Positions 16,426 to 27,759 are shown, counted from the stretch's first letter. The stretch is 64,000 nucleotides of DNA from Martinezella lusitana (GCF_010668395.1 NZ_WUEY01000007.1:62001-126000); one strand, 5' to 3'. The notes: generated by a model from the sequence alone, not told the origin. Translations and numbers: made by a program.

Positions 16426-17358
16426 CTATCCCTTGGCTGCCGACCGGATCTGCGAGAGCAGCCAGTTGCGGAACAGGGCTGCGGCGGGATTTTGCAGGGC
16501 ACTTGGAGGATAGAGAAGATTGTAGCCGACGGCGGCCGGCTGCACCTCGACAAAGCACCGCACCAGCGTTTTCTCGGCGATGTCATGCGCGACCAGCGAA
16601 CTGCGAACGAGAGCGAACCCCCGCCCTTGCCGGCAAGCGTCGAGCATGTCGGTGAAGGAAGCGAACAAAGGCGCCTCCTCCACCGCCCGCGCGATATCGA
16701 AGACCGCCCTTCCCTCGGCATCGTTCCCGCCGGCAATCTGCTCGTACCAGCGTTGCCAATCCAATATCGTGTGCCGCATGCCGGCATATCGCAGGAGCGG
16801 AGCGGCTCTTATCGCCTCGCGCGGCGGCAATTGCCTGGAAAGTGCCGGCGAACTGACGACAAACTCCTCGTCCGTCAGCAATTCCTCATGCGTGAGCCCT
16901 GCCTCGGCACGCCCGAGCCAGATGGCAAGATCGATGCCCCCAAGCTGGAAATCCGGGCGCTGATAACCAACAGCCACCTTCACCTCGATCTCCGGATGCC
17001 GCTGGCAGAAATCCGGCAGCCGCGCCGCCAGCCACTGGCTGGAAAACTCCGGCGACATGGAAACCGTCACGCTGCGGATCGAAACATTTGCACGCGCCTG
17101 ATAGAGCGCCGCCTCCAGCTCGGAGATCGTGCCGGCGATCGCGGGATGCAGGCGGGCACCCAATGGCGTCAGCCTCGCACCATTCCGGCCCCGGTCGAAC
17201 AATCGTCCACCGACCCATCCTTCCAGCTGCGCAAGCTGATGACTGACGGCCGTTTGCGTTTGTCCTATCCGTTCCGCGGCGCGACCGAAACCGCCGGTCT
17301 CCGCAATAGCGCAGAACGTCTGCAGCACGGACAATGGTGGAAGCGGTCTCTTTCCCAT
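16426..17358 (-). CDS. LysR-family regulator (GcvA-like)
   Basis: 310 aa from the ATG at 17358 (MGKRPLPPLSVLQTF); the frame extends to 17400. Winged HTH at residues about 8-67 (RAAERIGQTQTAVSHQLAQL). Substrate-binding domain at about 90-300. The PPLSVLQTFCAIAETGGFGRAA opening is that of the GcvA subgroup. It faces a small DUF1127-like gene at 17456 across about 100 bp, the usual arrangement for a LysR protein and its direct target. Confidence 0.9.
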   Translation of the reverse strand: MGKRPLPPLSVLQTFCAIAETGGFGRAAERIGQTQTAVSHQLAQLEGWVGGRLFDRGRNGARLTPLGARLHPAIAGTISELEAALYQARANVSIRSVTVSMSPEFSSQWLAARLPDFCQRHPEIEVKVAVGYQRPDFQLGGIDLAIWLGRAEAGLTHEELLTDEEFVVSSPALSRQLPPREAIRAAPLLRYAGMRHTILDWQRWYEQIAGGNDAEGRAVFDIARAVEEAPLFASFTDMLDACRQGRGFALVRSSLVAHDIAEKTLVRCFVEVQPAAVGYNLLYPPSALQNPAAALFRNWLLSQIRSAAKG

Positions 17359-17455
17359 GAAAATTCTGCATGTTTCCGCGTGAAAGGCTTCATTATACAT
17401 CGCTTTGAGTAAGGCGCATCCGTTCGTTTCTCCGCAACTTTGAGAGTAGCGACAG

Positions 17456-17641
17456 ATGAAGATCTTTCATGGTTTCAGCATAAGGCGCTGGATCGTACGC
17501 CTGGTTCTGCAAACCGGTGCTGAAAGGCAGACGCAAAGCAGCCACAAGCGGGACACCCTGTCGCCGGCGAACAGACATCTGCTGAGGGACGTTGGCGTAA
17601 GCGGGAGCGAAGAAACGCGCCAGCAGGATGGAAAACGCTAG
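17456..17641 (+). CDS. Small DUF1127-like protein
   Basis: 61 aa. The C-terminal half, LSPANRHLLRDVGVSGSEE, matches the DUF1127 core (normally ...LLRDIGLSRSEI). The N-terminus is a basic, aromatic helix (MKIFHGFSIRRWIVRLVL). Arg-rich DUF1127 proteins act in phosphate, carbon and RNA metabolism in Agrobacterium, and some are LysR (VtlR) targets in Brucella. Divergent from the LysR gene; its end overlaps the MFS gene by 4 bp on the other strand. Only a modest ribosome site. Confidence 0.5.
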   Translation: MKIFHGFSIRRWIVRLVLQTGAERQTQSSHKRDTLSPANRHLLRDVGVSGSEETRQQDGKR

Positions 17642-18867
17642 CCTTTGAGCGTCTTGACCTTGGTCAGATCCGGGAAAAGCCGCGTCCAGAGCAGCACCAC
17701 GACGATGGTGCCGACGCCGCCGACGATGCCGGTCAGGACCGGCCCAAGCGCACTGGCAAGCATGCCCGACTCGAACTCGCCGAGCTGATTGGATGTGCCG
17801 ATGAACAGCGAATTCACGGCATTGACGCGACCGCGCATGGCATCCGGCGTCAGGAGCTGGACGAGCGAGCTGCGCACGACGACGCTCACGGTATCGGACG
17901 CACCGACGACGAAGAGCGCCGCAACCGAAAGGATGATGTTGCTCGACAATGCAAAAACGATGGTGGCCACACCGAAAACAAGCACCGCAAACAGCATCTT
18001 CTTGCCGACATCGGTCTGCAGCGGCCGCCGCGCCAGCCAGATCGACATGACCAAGGCCCCGATTGCCGGCGCACCGCGCAGCAGGCCGAGCCCCCAAGGG
18101 CCCGCATGCAGGATATCGCGCGCAAACATCGGCAACAGCGCCGTCGCGCCGCCAAGCAAGACGGCGAAGAGATCGAGAGAGATGGTGCCGAGCATGACGG
18201 GGCGGCTCCTGATGAAGGAAACCCCGGCAAAGACCGAACTCAGGGTCATCGGCTCGCGCGAGGGCGACTGCAGCCGCTCGAGCCGGATCGAAATGACGTT
18301 GAAGCTCGCAATGACGTACAGCACGGCCGAAACGGCAAACGGTACGACCGGGCTGACGCCATAGAGCAGGCCGCCGAGCGATGGCCCGATGATGAAGGCG
18401 GTCTGCATCATGGATGTCGAGGTGGCGATGGCAACCTGCAGCAGCGACGACGGCACGATATTCGGCAGCAGCGCCGCCATCGTGGGACGCTCGAAAGCCG
18501 TCGCAGCGCCCATGACGGCGACGGCGGCCAGAATGCCGGCCGGCCCTATCCAATGCTGCCAGACGGCGGCCGCCAATACCAGGGCCGTCAGCGCCTCGAT
18601 CAATTGGCAGGCGAGGCCGATGCGACGCCGATCGAACCGATCGGCGACATGACCGACGACGAATGTCAGGATGACCATGGGAAGAAACTGGCAGAAGCCG
18701 ACGAGGCCAAGGTAGAAGGCGCTGTGGGTCTGATCGTAGATCATCCAGCCCATGGCGACCGTGACCGCCTGAAAGCCTATCGAGGAAAAGACACGCGACG
18801 CAACGAATGAACGATAGCCGGGGTGACCGAGCACGCTGGGCCGGTCAAGGTTCTGCAGGGTATCCAT
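17638..18867 (-). CDS. MFS transporter, EntS/MFS_3 type
   Basis: 409 aa. Start ATG 18867 has GAAGGC upstream. Twelve predicted membrane helices, with the loop-2 motif GHVADRFDRRRIGLACQ. The sequence FERPTMAALLPNIVPSSLLQ and the C-terminal TPDAMRGRVNAVNSLFIGTS are typical of the MFS_3/EntS exporter group (enterobactin exporter relatives). Inner-membrane exporter of unknown substrate. No siderophore genes nearby. Confidence 0.9.
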   Translation of the reverse strand: MDTLQNLDRPSVLGHPGYRSFVASRVFSSIGFQAVTVAMGWMIYDQTHSAFYLGLVGFCQFLPMVILTFVVGHVADRFDRRRIGLACQLIEALTALVLAAAVWQHWIGPAGILAAVAVMGAATAFERPTMAALLPNIVPSSLLQVAIATSTSMMQTAFIIGPSLGGLLYGVSPVVPFAVSAVLYVIASFNVISIRLERLQSPSREPMTLSSVFAGVSFIRSRPVMLGTISLDLFAVLLGGATALLPMFARDILHAGPWGLGLLRGAPAIGALVMSIWLARRPLQTDVGKKMLFAVLVFGVATIVFALSSNIILSVAALFVVGASDTVSVVVRSSLVQLLTPDAMRGRVNAVNSLFIGTSNQLGEFESGMLASALGPVLTGIVGGVGTIVVVLLWTRLFPDLTKVKTLKG

Positions 18868-18963
18868 GAGCCTTCTTCGTCTGCCGGCACGAAAGCTCGC
18901 AGACATGCTTTTTCAAACCGCTGAAATTCTACAGTCCCCTGCTCTGCCTGAACGCACCTCTTG

Positions 18964-19695
18964 TCAATCTCGTTTTTGCTGCAGTTGCGAATTCATTGCG
19001 GGCGACGGATCAAATCGCGGTGAAGAAGCCGTAAGGCGTCCCCGTCTGCCCTCGATCGACCAAATGGAAGCCAACTCCGCGGCAAGCGCGCCGATCAGCT
19101 TCGGAACGTCGTCGCCCGCCGTGTCGTGCATCGCTTCCGCGACAATGAGCACCGAGCGCGTGCCGTCGCGCACGGCGGATAGGCCGCTCTGCCGGTTGGT
19201 CCAGCGCCGGGCATGGGCCTGTCCCGCCGCATCGGCGAAGATCACTTCTCTCGGCTCCGGATGCTCCATCTCGCCGGCAAAGGTCAGGTAGGATTCGCTG
19301 CCGTCTGCGTGCCGCACCTCGAGATCGCCGGATATCTTCGAGAGATCGAAAACGGCGACGGGAATGGCGAAGGCGATCGAGACCGCATTGCATAGATCGA
19401 CGAGTGGATGCAGCCGCGGCAGCGCCCCTTCCTGGCGAAAGCGGCGAAGCAGCGCTTCGGACGCGCAGCGATATTGCGTCGGCTTCAACCCCATTTTGGA
19501 GAAGCTGCGCCGCCAGGCCTGGATCTCAGGCATCTCGCTTTCGGGACCTTGGGCCAGCCGTTCCGCAGCGGCCGCATGATATCCGGCGGCAGGAGCGGCG
19601 GCGTCGACGGTCGAGGTGATCCCTTCGGCAAACAGCGTACCGGCGACCAGCTCGGGAAACTCGGCCCACATCTCGTTCGAATGGCGGAAAAACAT
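18964..19695 (-). CDS. B3/B4 tRNA-binding domain protein
   Basis: 243 aa from ATG 19695 (AGGAG upstream). The central region has WRRSFSKMGLKPTQYRCASE and LVDLCNAVSIAFAIPVAVFD, the hallmark of the stand-alone B3/B4 domain of phenylalanyl-tRNA synthetase beta chains (COG3382). Stand-alone members are thought to edit mis-charged tRNA or bind nucleic acid. Cytoplasmic. Lies behind the AraC gene on the same strand. Confidence 0.88.
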   Translation of the reverse strand: MFFRHSNEMWAEFPELVAGTLFAEGITSTVDAAAPAAGYHAAAAERLAQGPESEMPEIQAWRRSFSKMGLKPTQYRCASEALLRRFRQEGALPRLHPLVDLCNAVSIAFAIPVAVFDLSKISGDLEVRHADGSESYLTFAGEMEHPEPREVIFADAAGQAHARRWTNRQSGLSAVRDGTRSVLIVAEAMHDTAGDDVPKLIGALAAELASIWSIEGRRGRLTASSPRFDPSPAMNSQLQQKRD

Positions 19696-19776
19696 GGAAT
19701 CTCCTTCTGCTGATCCTGCTTCGGCAGCAGAAAACCGCGTCATCGTCTCCCGGTCTTGAACAAAATTGCAGACGGC

Positions 19777-20583
19777 TCAGCTCATGGCCGCGGCATAGGC
19801 GCCGGGCGAGACGCCGAAATTGCGCACAAAGAGGCGGGTCATGTGGCTCTGATCGGCAAAGCCGCAGGCAAAGGCAGCCTCGGCCAAGGATGTACCCGCC
19901 GCGATCAGCCGCCGCGCCTCGTGAATACGACGCTGCATGAGGTAAGCATGGGGCGTCAGTCCCGTCGCCTTGGTGAAAGCCCGCAGAAAGCGGAAGTGGC
20001 TCAACCCGCAGAGTTCGGCAAGTTCGGCAAGGGTCAAGCTAGCGGCCGGATCGTCATCGATCCGATCCCGCGCCCGGCTGACAACCGCGGGACTGGCATT
20101 GTCCCTCGAGCTGCCTCCGCCCTGGCGCATCACGCCGGCAACGAGCGACAATAGCAGCCCGTCCCGCAAGAGAGCATTCCGGGCCGTTGCCTCGATCAGA
20201 AGCGGGAACAGGGTTTTGAAACGCGCGGCCATATCGCTGCTGCGGATGACAGGCGATGGAAACTCCATCGCTCCACACCGGCCTTCGCCGATGTCACGCA
20301 ACAGGTCGCCGATGAGCCGTGGATCGAAATAAAGCATGGACCATGCCCGGCTCTCGCCGACCGGCATGCCGTCATGCACCTCGTTCGGGTTGACGCTGAT
20401 GATATCGCCCGCTTCGGCCTGCACCATCCCGCGCCCGCTGAGCGATGCCTGTGCGCCGGCTTCGATGATGCCGATGCCGAATTGATCATGCGTATGCTTG
20501 GGAAAGCTGTGGCCCGTCTCGGCCCTCACCACCTCGATGCCGGCGGCATTAGAGCGAAGTATCGTGAACTGGCCGGACCTCAT
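19777..20583 (-). CDS. AraC-family regulator
   Basis: 268 aa. Start ATG 20583 (MRSGQFTILRSNAAGIEVV) has GGAGGGCGG upstream; the longer frame is shadow. Cupin-like sensor domain at about 15-100 (HTHDQFGIGIIEAGAQ). Two HTHs at about 170-265 (LAELAELCGLSHFRFLRAF and LAEAAFACGFADQSHMTRLF). Same orientation and about 100 bp after the DMT transporter gene, which it may control, a common AraC-EamA pairing. Confidence 0.92.
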   Translation of the reverse strand: MRSGQFTILRSNAAGIEVVRAETGHSFPKHTHDQFGIGIIEAGAQASLSGRGMVQAEAGDIISVNPNEVHDGMPVGESRAWSMLYFDPRLIGDLLRDIGEGRCGAMEFPSPVIRSSDMAARFKTLFPLLIEATARNALLRDGLLLSLVAGVMRQGGGSSRDNASPAVVSRARDRIDDDPAASLTLAELAELCGLSHFRFLRAFTKATGLTPHAYLMQRRIHEARRLIAAGTSLAEAAFACGFADQSHMTRLFVRNFGVSPGAYAAAMS

Positions 20584-20690
20584 CCGCACCGCCCTCCCAT
20601 GCGGCCAACTCTGCCGTCCCAAACGACGTGATGACAACCGATCATCGCCTGTGACGGGCAGTTTTGCGCATCTCCGATCGGGACACAAGC

Positions 20691-21668
20691 TCAGACGTCG
20701 GCCGGGGCCTTTATGTCCGCCGTCGTCGCTAGCGGCGCCTGCGCATTGCCGGCGACAGCAGCCGGCAGCGGTGTTCCACGCCTGCGCTCCCGCGCCAGCG
20801 TCAACAGGCCGGAAAAGATGATAAGCACGATGCCGAGGGCCATCGGCATGTCGATGCTGTCGTTGAACAGCAGGTAGCCGAAGGCGATGGCCCACAACAT
20901 CTGGCTATATTGCGGCGGCGCGACCAGATTGGCCGGCGCCATATGCGCGGCATTCAACAGCAGGACGTTGCCGAAAGCGCCAAGCAGGCCATAGCTCGCC
21001 AGGAAAATCCATTGCGTCGGCGTGGGCATCGTGACTTCGGAGAGCATGAGGAAGCCGCTGACGATCATGGTCCCGAAGAGGCCGGCCCCATAGAGCGAGA
21101 TGCGTTTTTCCTTCGAGCCGAGCGCGCGATTGATGACGATGGAAATCGCGCCCGCAAGACCGCCGATAGCTGCGCAGAGATGACCGATAGACAGTTCTCG
21201 AAAACCGGGGCGCAGGACGATCAATACGCCGACGAAACCGAGGATGACGGCTGTCCAGCGCTGCCAGCGCACGTCCTCCTTGAGGAATATCACCGAGAGG
21301 ATCGTCACGAAGGACGGCAACAGGAAGAGCAGCGCGAAAGCCTCCGCCATCGGCAGCTTGGTGAAGGCGATGACGGAGCAGATGGCGCCCGTCGCGCCGC
21401 AGATGAAACGCAACAGCCAGAAGGGACGGCTCGACGTCTTCACCATATCGAGCCAGCCGTCCTCCCGCCGCTTCAGGAACGGCACGGCGGCAAAACCGAA
21501 CAGCGCTCCAATGAAGGCGACTTGATAAGACGGAACGACGCCGTGCAGGATCTTGATCGAAGCATCGCTGAAGGCGAAGACGGCATAGGCCGCGAATGCA
21601 ACAAGGACTCCGCGCAAGGCGGAGCGGCTCGCGGCCACGGAGCTGGAATCGGCTGTAATCGAGGACAT
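20691..21668 (-). CDS. EamA (DMT) family transporter
   Basis: About 325 aa, ten predicted helices in two EamA repeats (residues about 20-150 and 165-300). Motifs: LPSFVTILSVIFLKEDVRWQ at the end of repeat 1 and YSQMLWAIAFGYLLFNDSID in repeat 2. Similar to the S-adenosylmethionine/RarD-like exporters. The start is uncertain (ATG 21668 or GTG 21698); neither has a strong ribosome site. Probably an efflux carrier, substrate unknown. Confidence 0.9.
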   Translation of the reverse strand: MSSITADSSSVAASRSALRGVLVAFAAYAVFAFSDASIKILHGVVPSYQVAFIGALFGFAAVPFLKRREDGWLDMVKTSSRPFWLLRFICGATGAICSVIAFTKLPMAEAFALLFLLPSFVTILSVIFLKEDVRWQRWTAVILGFVGVLIVLRPGFRELSIGHLCAAIGGLAGAISIVINRALGSKEKRISLYGAGLFGTMIVSGFLMLSEVTMPTPTQWIFLASYGLLGAFGNVLLLNAAHMAPANLVAPPQYSQMLWAIAFGYLLFNDSIDMPMALGIVLIIFSGLLTLARERRRGTPLPAAVAGNAQAPLATTADIKAPADV

Positions 21669-21803
21669 CGGAAACGTCACGAAACGATGGGAGGACACTG
21701 AATCAGGTAGTTACAGCCAGTTGTATGATGAAATGAACCGAATTTCGATTGGGCTGGCAATAAACTATTGTTTCAGGTGGATGCCGGAAGCGACTATTCC
21801 GGA

Positions 21804-23237
21804 TCAATTTCCAACGAAGCCCAATTTATCCAGCTGGCTCGGGGAAACATGACCCCTGACCGTGTAAGAAAAGGCAGTAACCTTTAGAGCATCACCATCC
21901 ACTTCGCAGGTGAATGCCACTTTCTGCCAGCCATTGGGGGTCTGCACGGCGACGCCGTCGCCAAACAGACTGACATCGGAAACCATTGCCTGCGACAATG
22001 CGGAATTCACATAACCAACGGCCCGTAAATCGCTGCGATATTGAAGCTTTTCCTCGGAATTACAGAGGTAGGACACACGCTGACGCCGCGGCAACTTCTT
22101 CCAAGCGTCGTACTCACTCTTCGACAGGCGCGCCATCTCGGCGCCTGAGTAGAGCTTTTTGGCCTGGATGGCTCTCTTCGGCGCCACCGATCTAGGCGGT
22201 TGCGGCTCGGTGACCAGGGCCGTGCCGCTCGCCGGACCGCCTTGACTGCTCGAAGCAGACTGGCTCTGAGAGCTTTGCTGCGTCGGAGATGGCTTTACCG
22301 CCGGAACGACGATCTGCGGCGGATCCTTAGCCTGCCCGGCAGGAGATTGCTGTTGCGGATCGCCTGAGGGTGCCTGTGCGGCCTGTTGCGCCTGCGGATC
22401 GTTCTGATCGGTCGACGGGGCCTGTGGCTGCTGCACCTGCGAATCCGAAGGCTCATTGGTCGCCAGCACATCGGGCGCCGTGGAGGAAGCTTTTTCGGTC
22501 GAATCGCTTGCCGGCGGCTGCGCCGCATTGGCTTGCTGGTCCTTGGCGTCAGCTTGCTGTTGGGCCTCCTGCGCCTGTTGCGCCGCCTCTGCTTGGGCCT
22601 GAGCCTGGGCTTGGGCAGCAGCCGCCGCTGCGGCCTGAGCCTCCTGCTCCTGCTCAGCCTTCGCATCGCTCGGCGGCGTCGGAGGGGTATCGCTCGGCTG
22701 CTCAGAAGCTTCGGCCTGCTGCGTGGTGGTCGGGTCCTTCTGATCGCCCTTCATATCCGGAAGAGGTGTCTCGGTCGCGGAAGGCTGCTGCTCCGCTTTC
22801 TCGACAGGCTTCTCAGCACTGGGATCGTCAGGCTTTTCCGGCTGATCGGCCTTGGTCTCATCAGGTTTGGCGGGGGGCTTCTCCGATGCCTCCTTGCCTT
22901 GTGGATCGGATTGCTTCGGCGGCTGTTCGTCCGGCTTCTTTCCTTGAGGCTGCTGCGGCTCGTCTTTGGCGTCGGCCGTCTGCTGCTGCGGCTTCTCATC
23001 CGGCTTTGGTGTCGGTTTCGGAGGCTGATCGGGCTTCTCGTTCGCCTTCGTCGCCAGCTCCTGCTTTTCCTCCTGCTGCGGCACCAGCTCGACGTTGACG
23101 CTCTGCTCGGGCTTTGCCTGCGGCGGCGCCGGAAGCAGCGGCAGCAGGAAAATGGCGACAAACAGGACGTGCAGGAGGATCGACAGGACAAAGCCCGGCC
23201 TCATCTCCTTATCCCGTTTTGCCTCAGCCCGTTCCAT
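21804..23237 (-). CDS. TonB-like DUF930 protein with long low-complexity linker
   Basis: 477 aa. Residues about 12-35 form one membrane anchor (RPGFVLSILLHVLFVAIFLL). Residues 40-355 are a Pro/Gln/Lys/Glu/Ala-rich linker, including an Ala-Gln run near 200-225. The C-terminal 110 residues (from YSGAEMARLSKSEYDAWKKL, with two Cys) match DUF930, a rhizobial domain. The layout (anchor, rigid linker, periplasmic domain) is that of TonB or TolA, but no ExbBD gene is here. ATG 23204 is an alternative start. Confidence 0.88.
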   Translation of the reverse strand: MERAEAKRDKEMRPGFVLSILLHVLFVAIFLLPLLPAPPQAKPEQSVNVELVPQQEEKQELATKANEKPDQPPKPTPKPDEKPQQQTADAKDEPQQPQGKKPDEQPPKQSDPQGKEASEKPPAKPDETKADQPEKPDDPSAEKPVEKAEQQPSATETPLPDMKGDQKDPTTTQQAEASEQPSDTPPTPPSDAKAEQEQEAQAAAAAAAQAQAQAQAEAAQQAQEAQQQADAKDQQANAAQPPASDSTEKASSTAPDVLATNEPSDSQVQQPQAPSTDQNDPQAQQAAQAPSGDPQQQSPAGQAKDPPQIVVPAVKPSPTQQSSQSQSASSSQGGPASGTALVTEPQPPRSVAPKRAIQAKKLYSGAEMARLSKSEYDAWKKLPRRQRVSYLCNSEEKLQYRSDLRAVGYVNSALSQAMVSDVSLFGDGVAVQTPNGWQKVAFTCEVDGDALKVTAFSYTVRGHVSPSQLDKLGFVGN

Positions 23238-23519
23238 CGTTCAGCGGATGGCTCGTGCGGAGAAAGCGATCAAGAGGAAATTGCGCATCGATTCATTCGA
23301 TCCTTACCGGCAAACAGACGAGAGGACTCTTGGGTCCGCAGACATATGGTATCCGACAGCACTCCCCGAAAGAGGTATTTGTCGAAATCGAACTTGTCAG
23401 GCATCCGTGCGATCCGCAATGGCGCAAAAACAAACCTGCGTGATCATATAGCGCGAAAACCCGCGCATCCACCGTTAGAAGAACTCGTCCAGCAGCCGAT
23501 ATCGTCACTAAGTCATGAC

Positions 23520-24118
23520 CTCCACCAAAGGTGGAGGTTTGAAACGCTGCGCTTGAACCACTAGAAGTGGTTTTGTTAGTGCTTAGTAGCTACGATTAAA
23601 GAGGTCGGCAAAGTCGGAAGCTTTGTCGGCCTTTTCTTGGTTCCGGATATATTGTCTGACGACCTGCTCATTATAGCCCGTCGTCGACACGAAATACCCA
23701 CGTGCCCAAAAGTGATACCCTTTGTAGCGGCGCTTACGCGCGTACTTGTTGGCAATGTAAAGAGCCGTCTTGCCCTTCAAAAATCCAACTATATGCGCGA
23801 CCGAGTATTTCGGCGGGATCGATATCAACATGTGGACATGATCGGGCATCAAATGACCCTCTTCGATCTGGCAGCCCTTTTGCTGAGCCAGACGACGTAA
23901 GAGTTCACCCAACTCTCGACGCACATCCCCGTAGAGTCTTTTCGTTCGGTATTTGCTGCCAAAAACAACGTGATATTTGCAGTCCCACGTCGCATGCGAG
24001 AGCGATTGCTCATCCATATAACCTCCTTGTTTGAAGTCTGGGCCACGCCAGCGGTTCAAGCAGGAGGTCTCTCAACTACCGTGTAAAACTCGTCCAGTCC
24101 TCCACCGTAGGTGGAGGT
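23520..24118 (-). mobile_element. IS200/IS605-family insertion sequence (IS200 type)
   Basis: A single tnpA gene is flanked by two subterminal hairpins: CCTCCACC-AAA-GGTGGAGG (23520-23538) on the right-end side and CCTCCACC-GTA-GGTGGAGG (24100-24118) on the left-end side. The stem arms are identical. IS200-type elements move as single strands, recognised by such hairpins, and make no target duplication, so the exact ends cannot be fixed here. No tnpB. It sits between the DUF930 gene and the rpoD terminator without breaking either. Confidence 0.85.
23583..24017 (-). CDS. tnpA: IS200/IS605 transposase TnpA (Y1 HUH)
   Basis: 144 aa from ATG 24017 (AAGGAGG upstream). Y1 transposase: the HUH motif is in HLMPDHVHMLI, the N-terminal part is CKYHVVFGSKYRTK, and the catalytic Tyr is likely in STTGYNEQVVRQYIRNQEK near residue 125. 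Full length and uninterrupted, so probably active. It nicks and joins single-stranded DNA at the element ends. Confidence 0.95.
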   Translation of the reverse strand: MDEQSLSHATWDCKYHVVFGSKYRTKRLYGDVRRELGELLRRLAQQKGCQIEEGHLMPDHVHMLISIPPKYSVAHIVGFLKGKTALYIANKYARKRRYKGYHFWARGYFVSTTGYNEQVVRQYIRNQEKADKASDFADLFNRSY

Positions 24119-24130
24119 TTATTCTTGATA

Positions 24131-24163
24131 TAAAAAGCCCGGCTCGCTTTCGCGAACCGGGCT
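24131..24163 (-). terminator. rpoD Rho-independent terminator
   Basis: AGCCCGGCTCGC (24136-24147) and GCGAACCGGGCT (24152-24163), 12-bp arms with one mismatch and loop TTTC, read on the minus strand into TTTTTA. It lies 28 bp past the rpoD stop. Confidence 0.85.
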
Positions 24164-24190
24164 CGATGTCGTAACAGCGCCAATCTCGGC

Positions 24191-26251
<2,061 letters not shown>

Positions 26252-26700
26252 CTCTATATCGTCGCTTTCCCTGACGCTGCAAACTTACACGCGGTGAAAC
26301 ATTCATTCTGGCTGGCGCGCCCTGCACCAGCCGCGACTCACCGACAAACACCTAACGGAATGACCTTTAATGCCCGATTAACCACGATCACCGCCACCGG
26401 AGTGCAAAGCTGGATTGCGTTTGGATTTCCGGCCATGGTAGTAGGTGATCCGCTTGATCCAGTTTACCGTTCTTTCCGAAGTCAAACGGTGATTCCCAGA
26501 ATTTTAGTTCTCGTCAAGCTTTTCCAGCAAAAAAGCCCGTTAAATGCACGAAAAAGCCTTATCCACAGGCTCGGTGCGCCGCAATCAATTGTTTCCCGTA
26601 TTTAGGAAGTCCCCGCGCGATGACAAGAGCATCCTAAACAAAGCCTCACATTTCCGGCATCGGCAGGTATTATCGACGCCGGAAGTGTGTCCGAATGGCA
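26252..26700. other. 449-bp intergenic region upstream of rpoD
   Basis: Between rpoD and tdh, both leftward. No credible coding frame. It must hold the rpoD promoter(s) and the end of the kbl-tdh transcript, but I see no clear -35/-10 pair. A weak CTTCCGGC...GCCGGAAA stem (about 26650-26690) after tdh may aid termination. Confidence 0.4.
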
Positions 26701-27738
26701 TCAATTCCAGTCCATGACGACCTTGCCGGAATTGCCGGAACGCATAGCTTCGAAGCCATCGCGGAAATCGTCGATGCCGATACGGTGGGTGATGACGGGC
26801 GATACATCGAGACCGCCCTGCACGAAGGCAATCATCTTGTACCAGGTCTCGAACATCTCGCGACCGTAGATGCCTTTCAGGTTCAGCATCTTGAAGATGA
26901 CCTTGTTCCAGTCGATCTCGAAGCCGGCCGGCGCAATGCCGAGAATGGCGATCTTGCCGCCATTGTTCATCTTGTCGATCATGTCGCGGAACGCGGGTGC
27001 GGCGCCCGACATTTCCAGGCCTACGTCGAAGCCTTCCGTCATGCCGACGGATTTCATCACATCGGCAAGGTTCTCCTTTGAGGCATCGACGACGTGATCG
27101 ATGCCGACCTTGCGGGCGAGCGCCAGCCGGGTGGGGTTGATATCGGTGATGACCACCTTGCGCGCGCCGGAGCGCTTGGCGACCATCGCGCCCATGATGC
27201 CGATCGGCCCTGCGCCGGTGACGAGCACGTCCTCGCCGACCAGATCGAAGGACAGCGCGGTATGGACCGCATTGCCGAACGGATCGAAGATCGCGGCGAT
27301 TTCGTCCGGAATGTCATCGGGGATCGGCACGACGTTGGATTCGGGAATGCAGACGAATTCGCCGAAGGAGCCGGGGCGGTTGACGCCGACGCCGAGCGTG
27401 TTGCGGCAGAGATGCCCCCTGCCCGCCCGGCAGTTGCGACATTTGCCGCAGACGATGTGCCCTTCGCCGGAGACGCGCTCGCCGACGTGATATTTCGTCA
27501 CCGCCGAGCCGATCTCGGCAATCTCGCCGCAGAATTCATGGCCGACGACCATCGGCACGGGAATGGTCTTCTGCGCCCATTGGTCCCAGTTCCAGATGTG
27601 GACATCGGTGCCGCAGATCGCCGACTTCCTGACCCGTATCAGGACATCGTTCGGCCCGATTTCCGGCACCGGGACATGCTCCATCCACAGCCCGACTTCC
27701 GGCTTGGCTTTGACCAGCGCTTTCATCATGTTCGACAT
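26701..27738 (-). CDS. tdh: L-threonine 3-dehydrogenase
   Basis: 345 aa zinc-dependent medium-chain dehydrogenase. Catalytic zinc ligands are in KSAICGTDVHIW (Cys) and VVGHEFCGEI (His-Glu). The structural zinc cluster is CGKCRNCRAGRGHLC. The NAD site is VTGAGPIGIMG. The GTDVHIWNWDQW motif is specific for threonine dehydrogenase. It oxidises threonine to 2-amino-3-ketobutyrate, which the product of the upstream gene kbl cleaves. Starts 21 bp after kbl; bicistronic. Confidence 0.98.
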   Translation of the reverse strand: MSNMMKALVKAKPEVGLWMEHVPVPEIGPNDVLIRVRKSAICGTDVHIWNWDQWAQKTIPVPMVVGHEFCGEIAEIGSAVTKYHVGERVSGEGHIVCGKCRNCRAGRGHLCRNTLGVGVNRPGSFGEFVCIPESNVVPIPDDIPDEIAAIFDPFGNAVHTALSFDLVGEDVLVTGAGPIGIMGAMVAKRSGARKVVITDINPTRLALARKVGIDHVVDASKENLADVMKSVGMTEGFDVGLEMSGAAPAFRDMIDKMNNGGKIAILGIAPAGFEIDWNKVIFKMLNLKGIYGREMFETWYKMIAFVQGGLDVSPVITHRIGIDDFRDGFEAMRSGNSGKVVMDWN

Positions 27739-27759
27739 GATCGGTTCTCTCCAACCAAT

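Noticed and set aside
23482..24097. 11-bp direct repeat AACTCGTCCAG at 23482 and 24087 near the IS200 element
   Set aside because: One copy is inside and one outside the element, and IS200-type transposition makes no target duplication; an 11-bp match over 600 bp can arise by chance.
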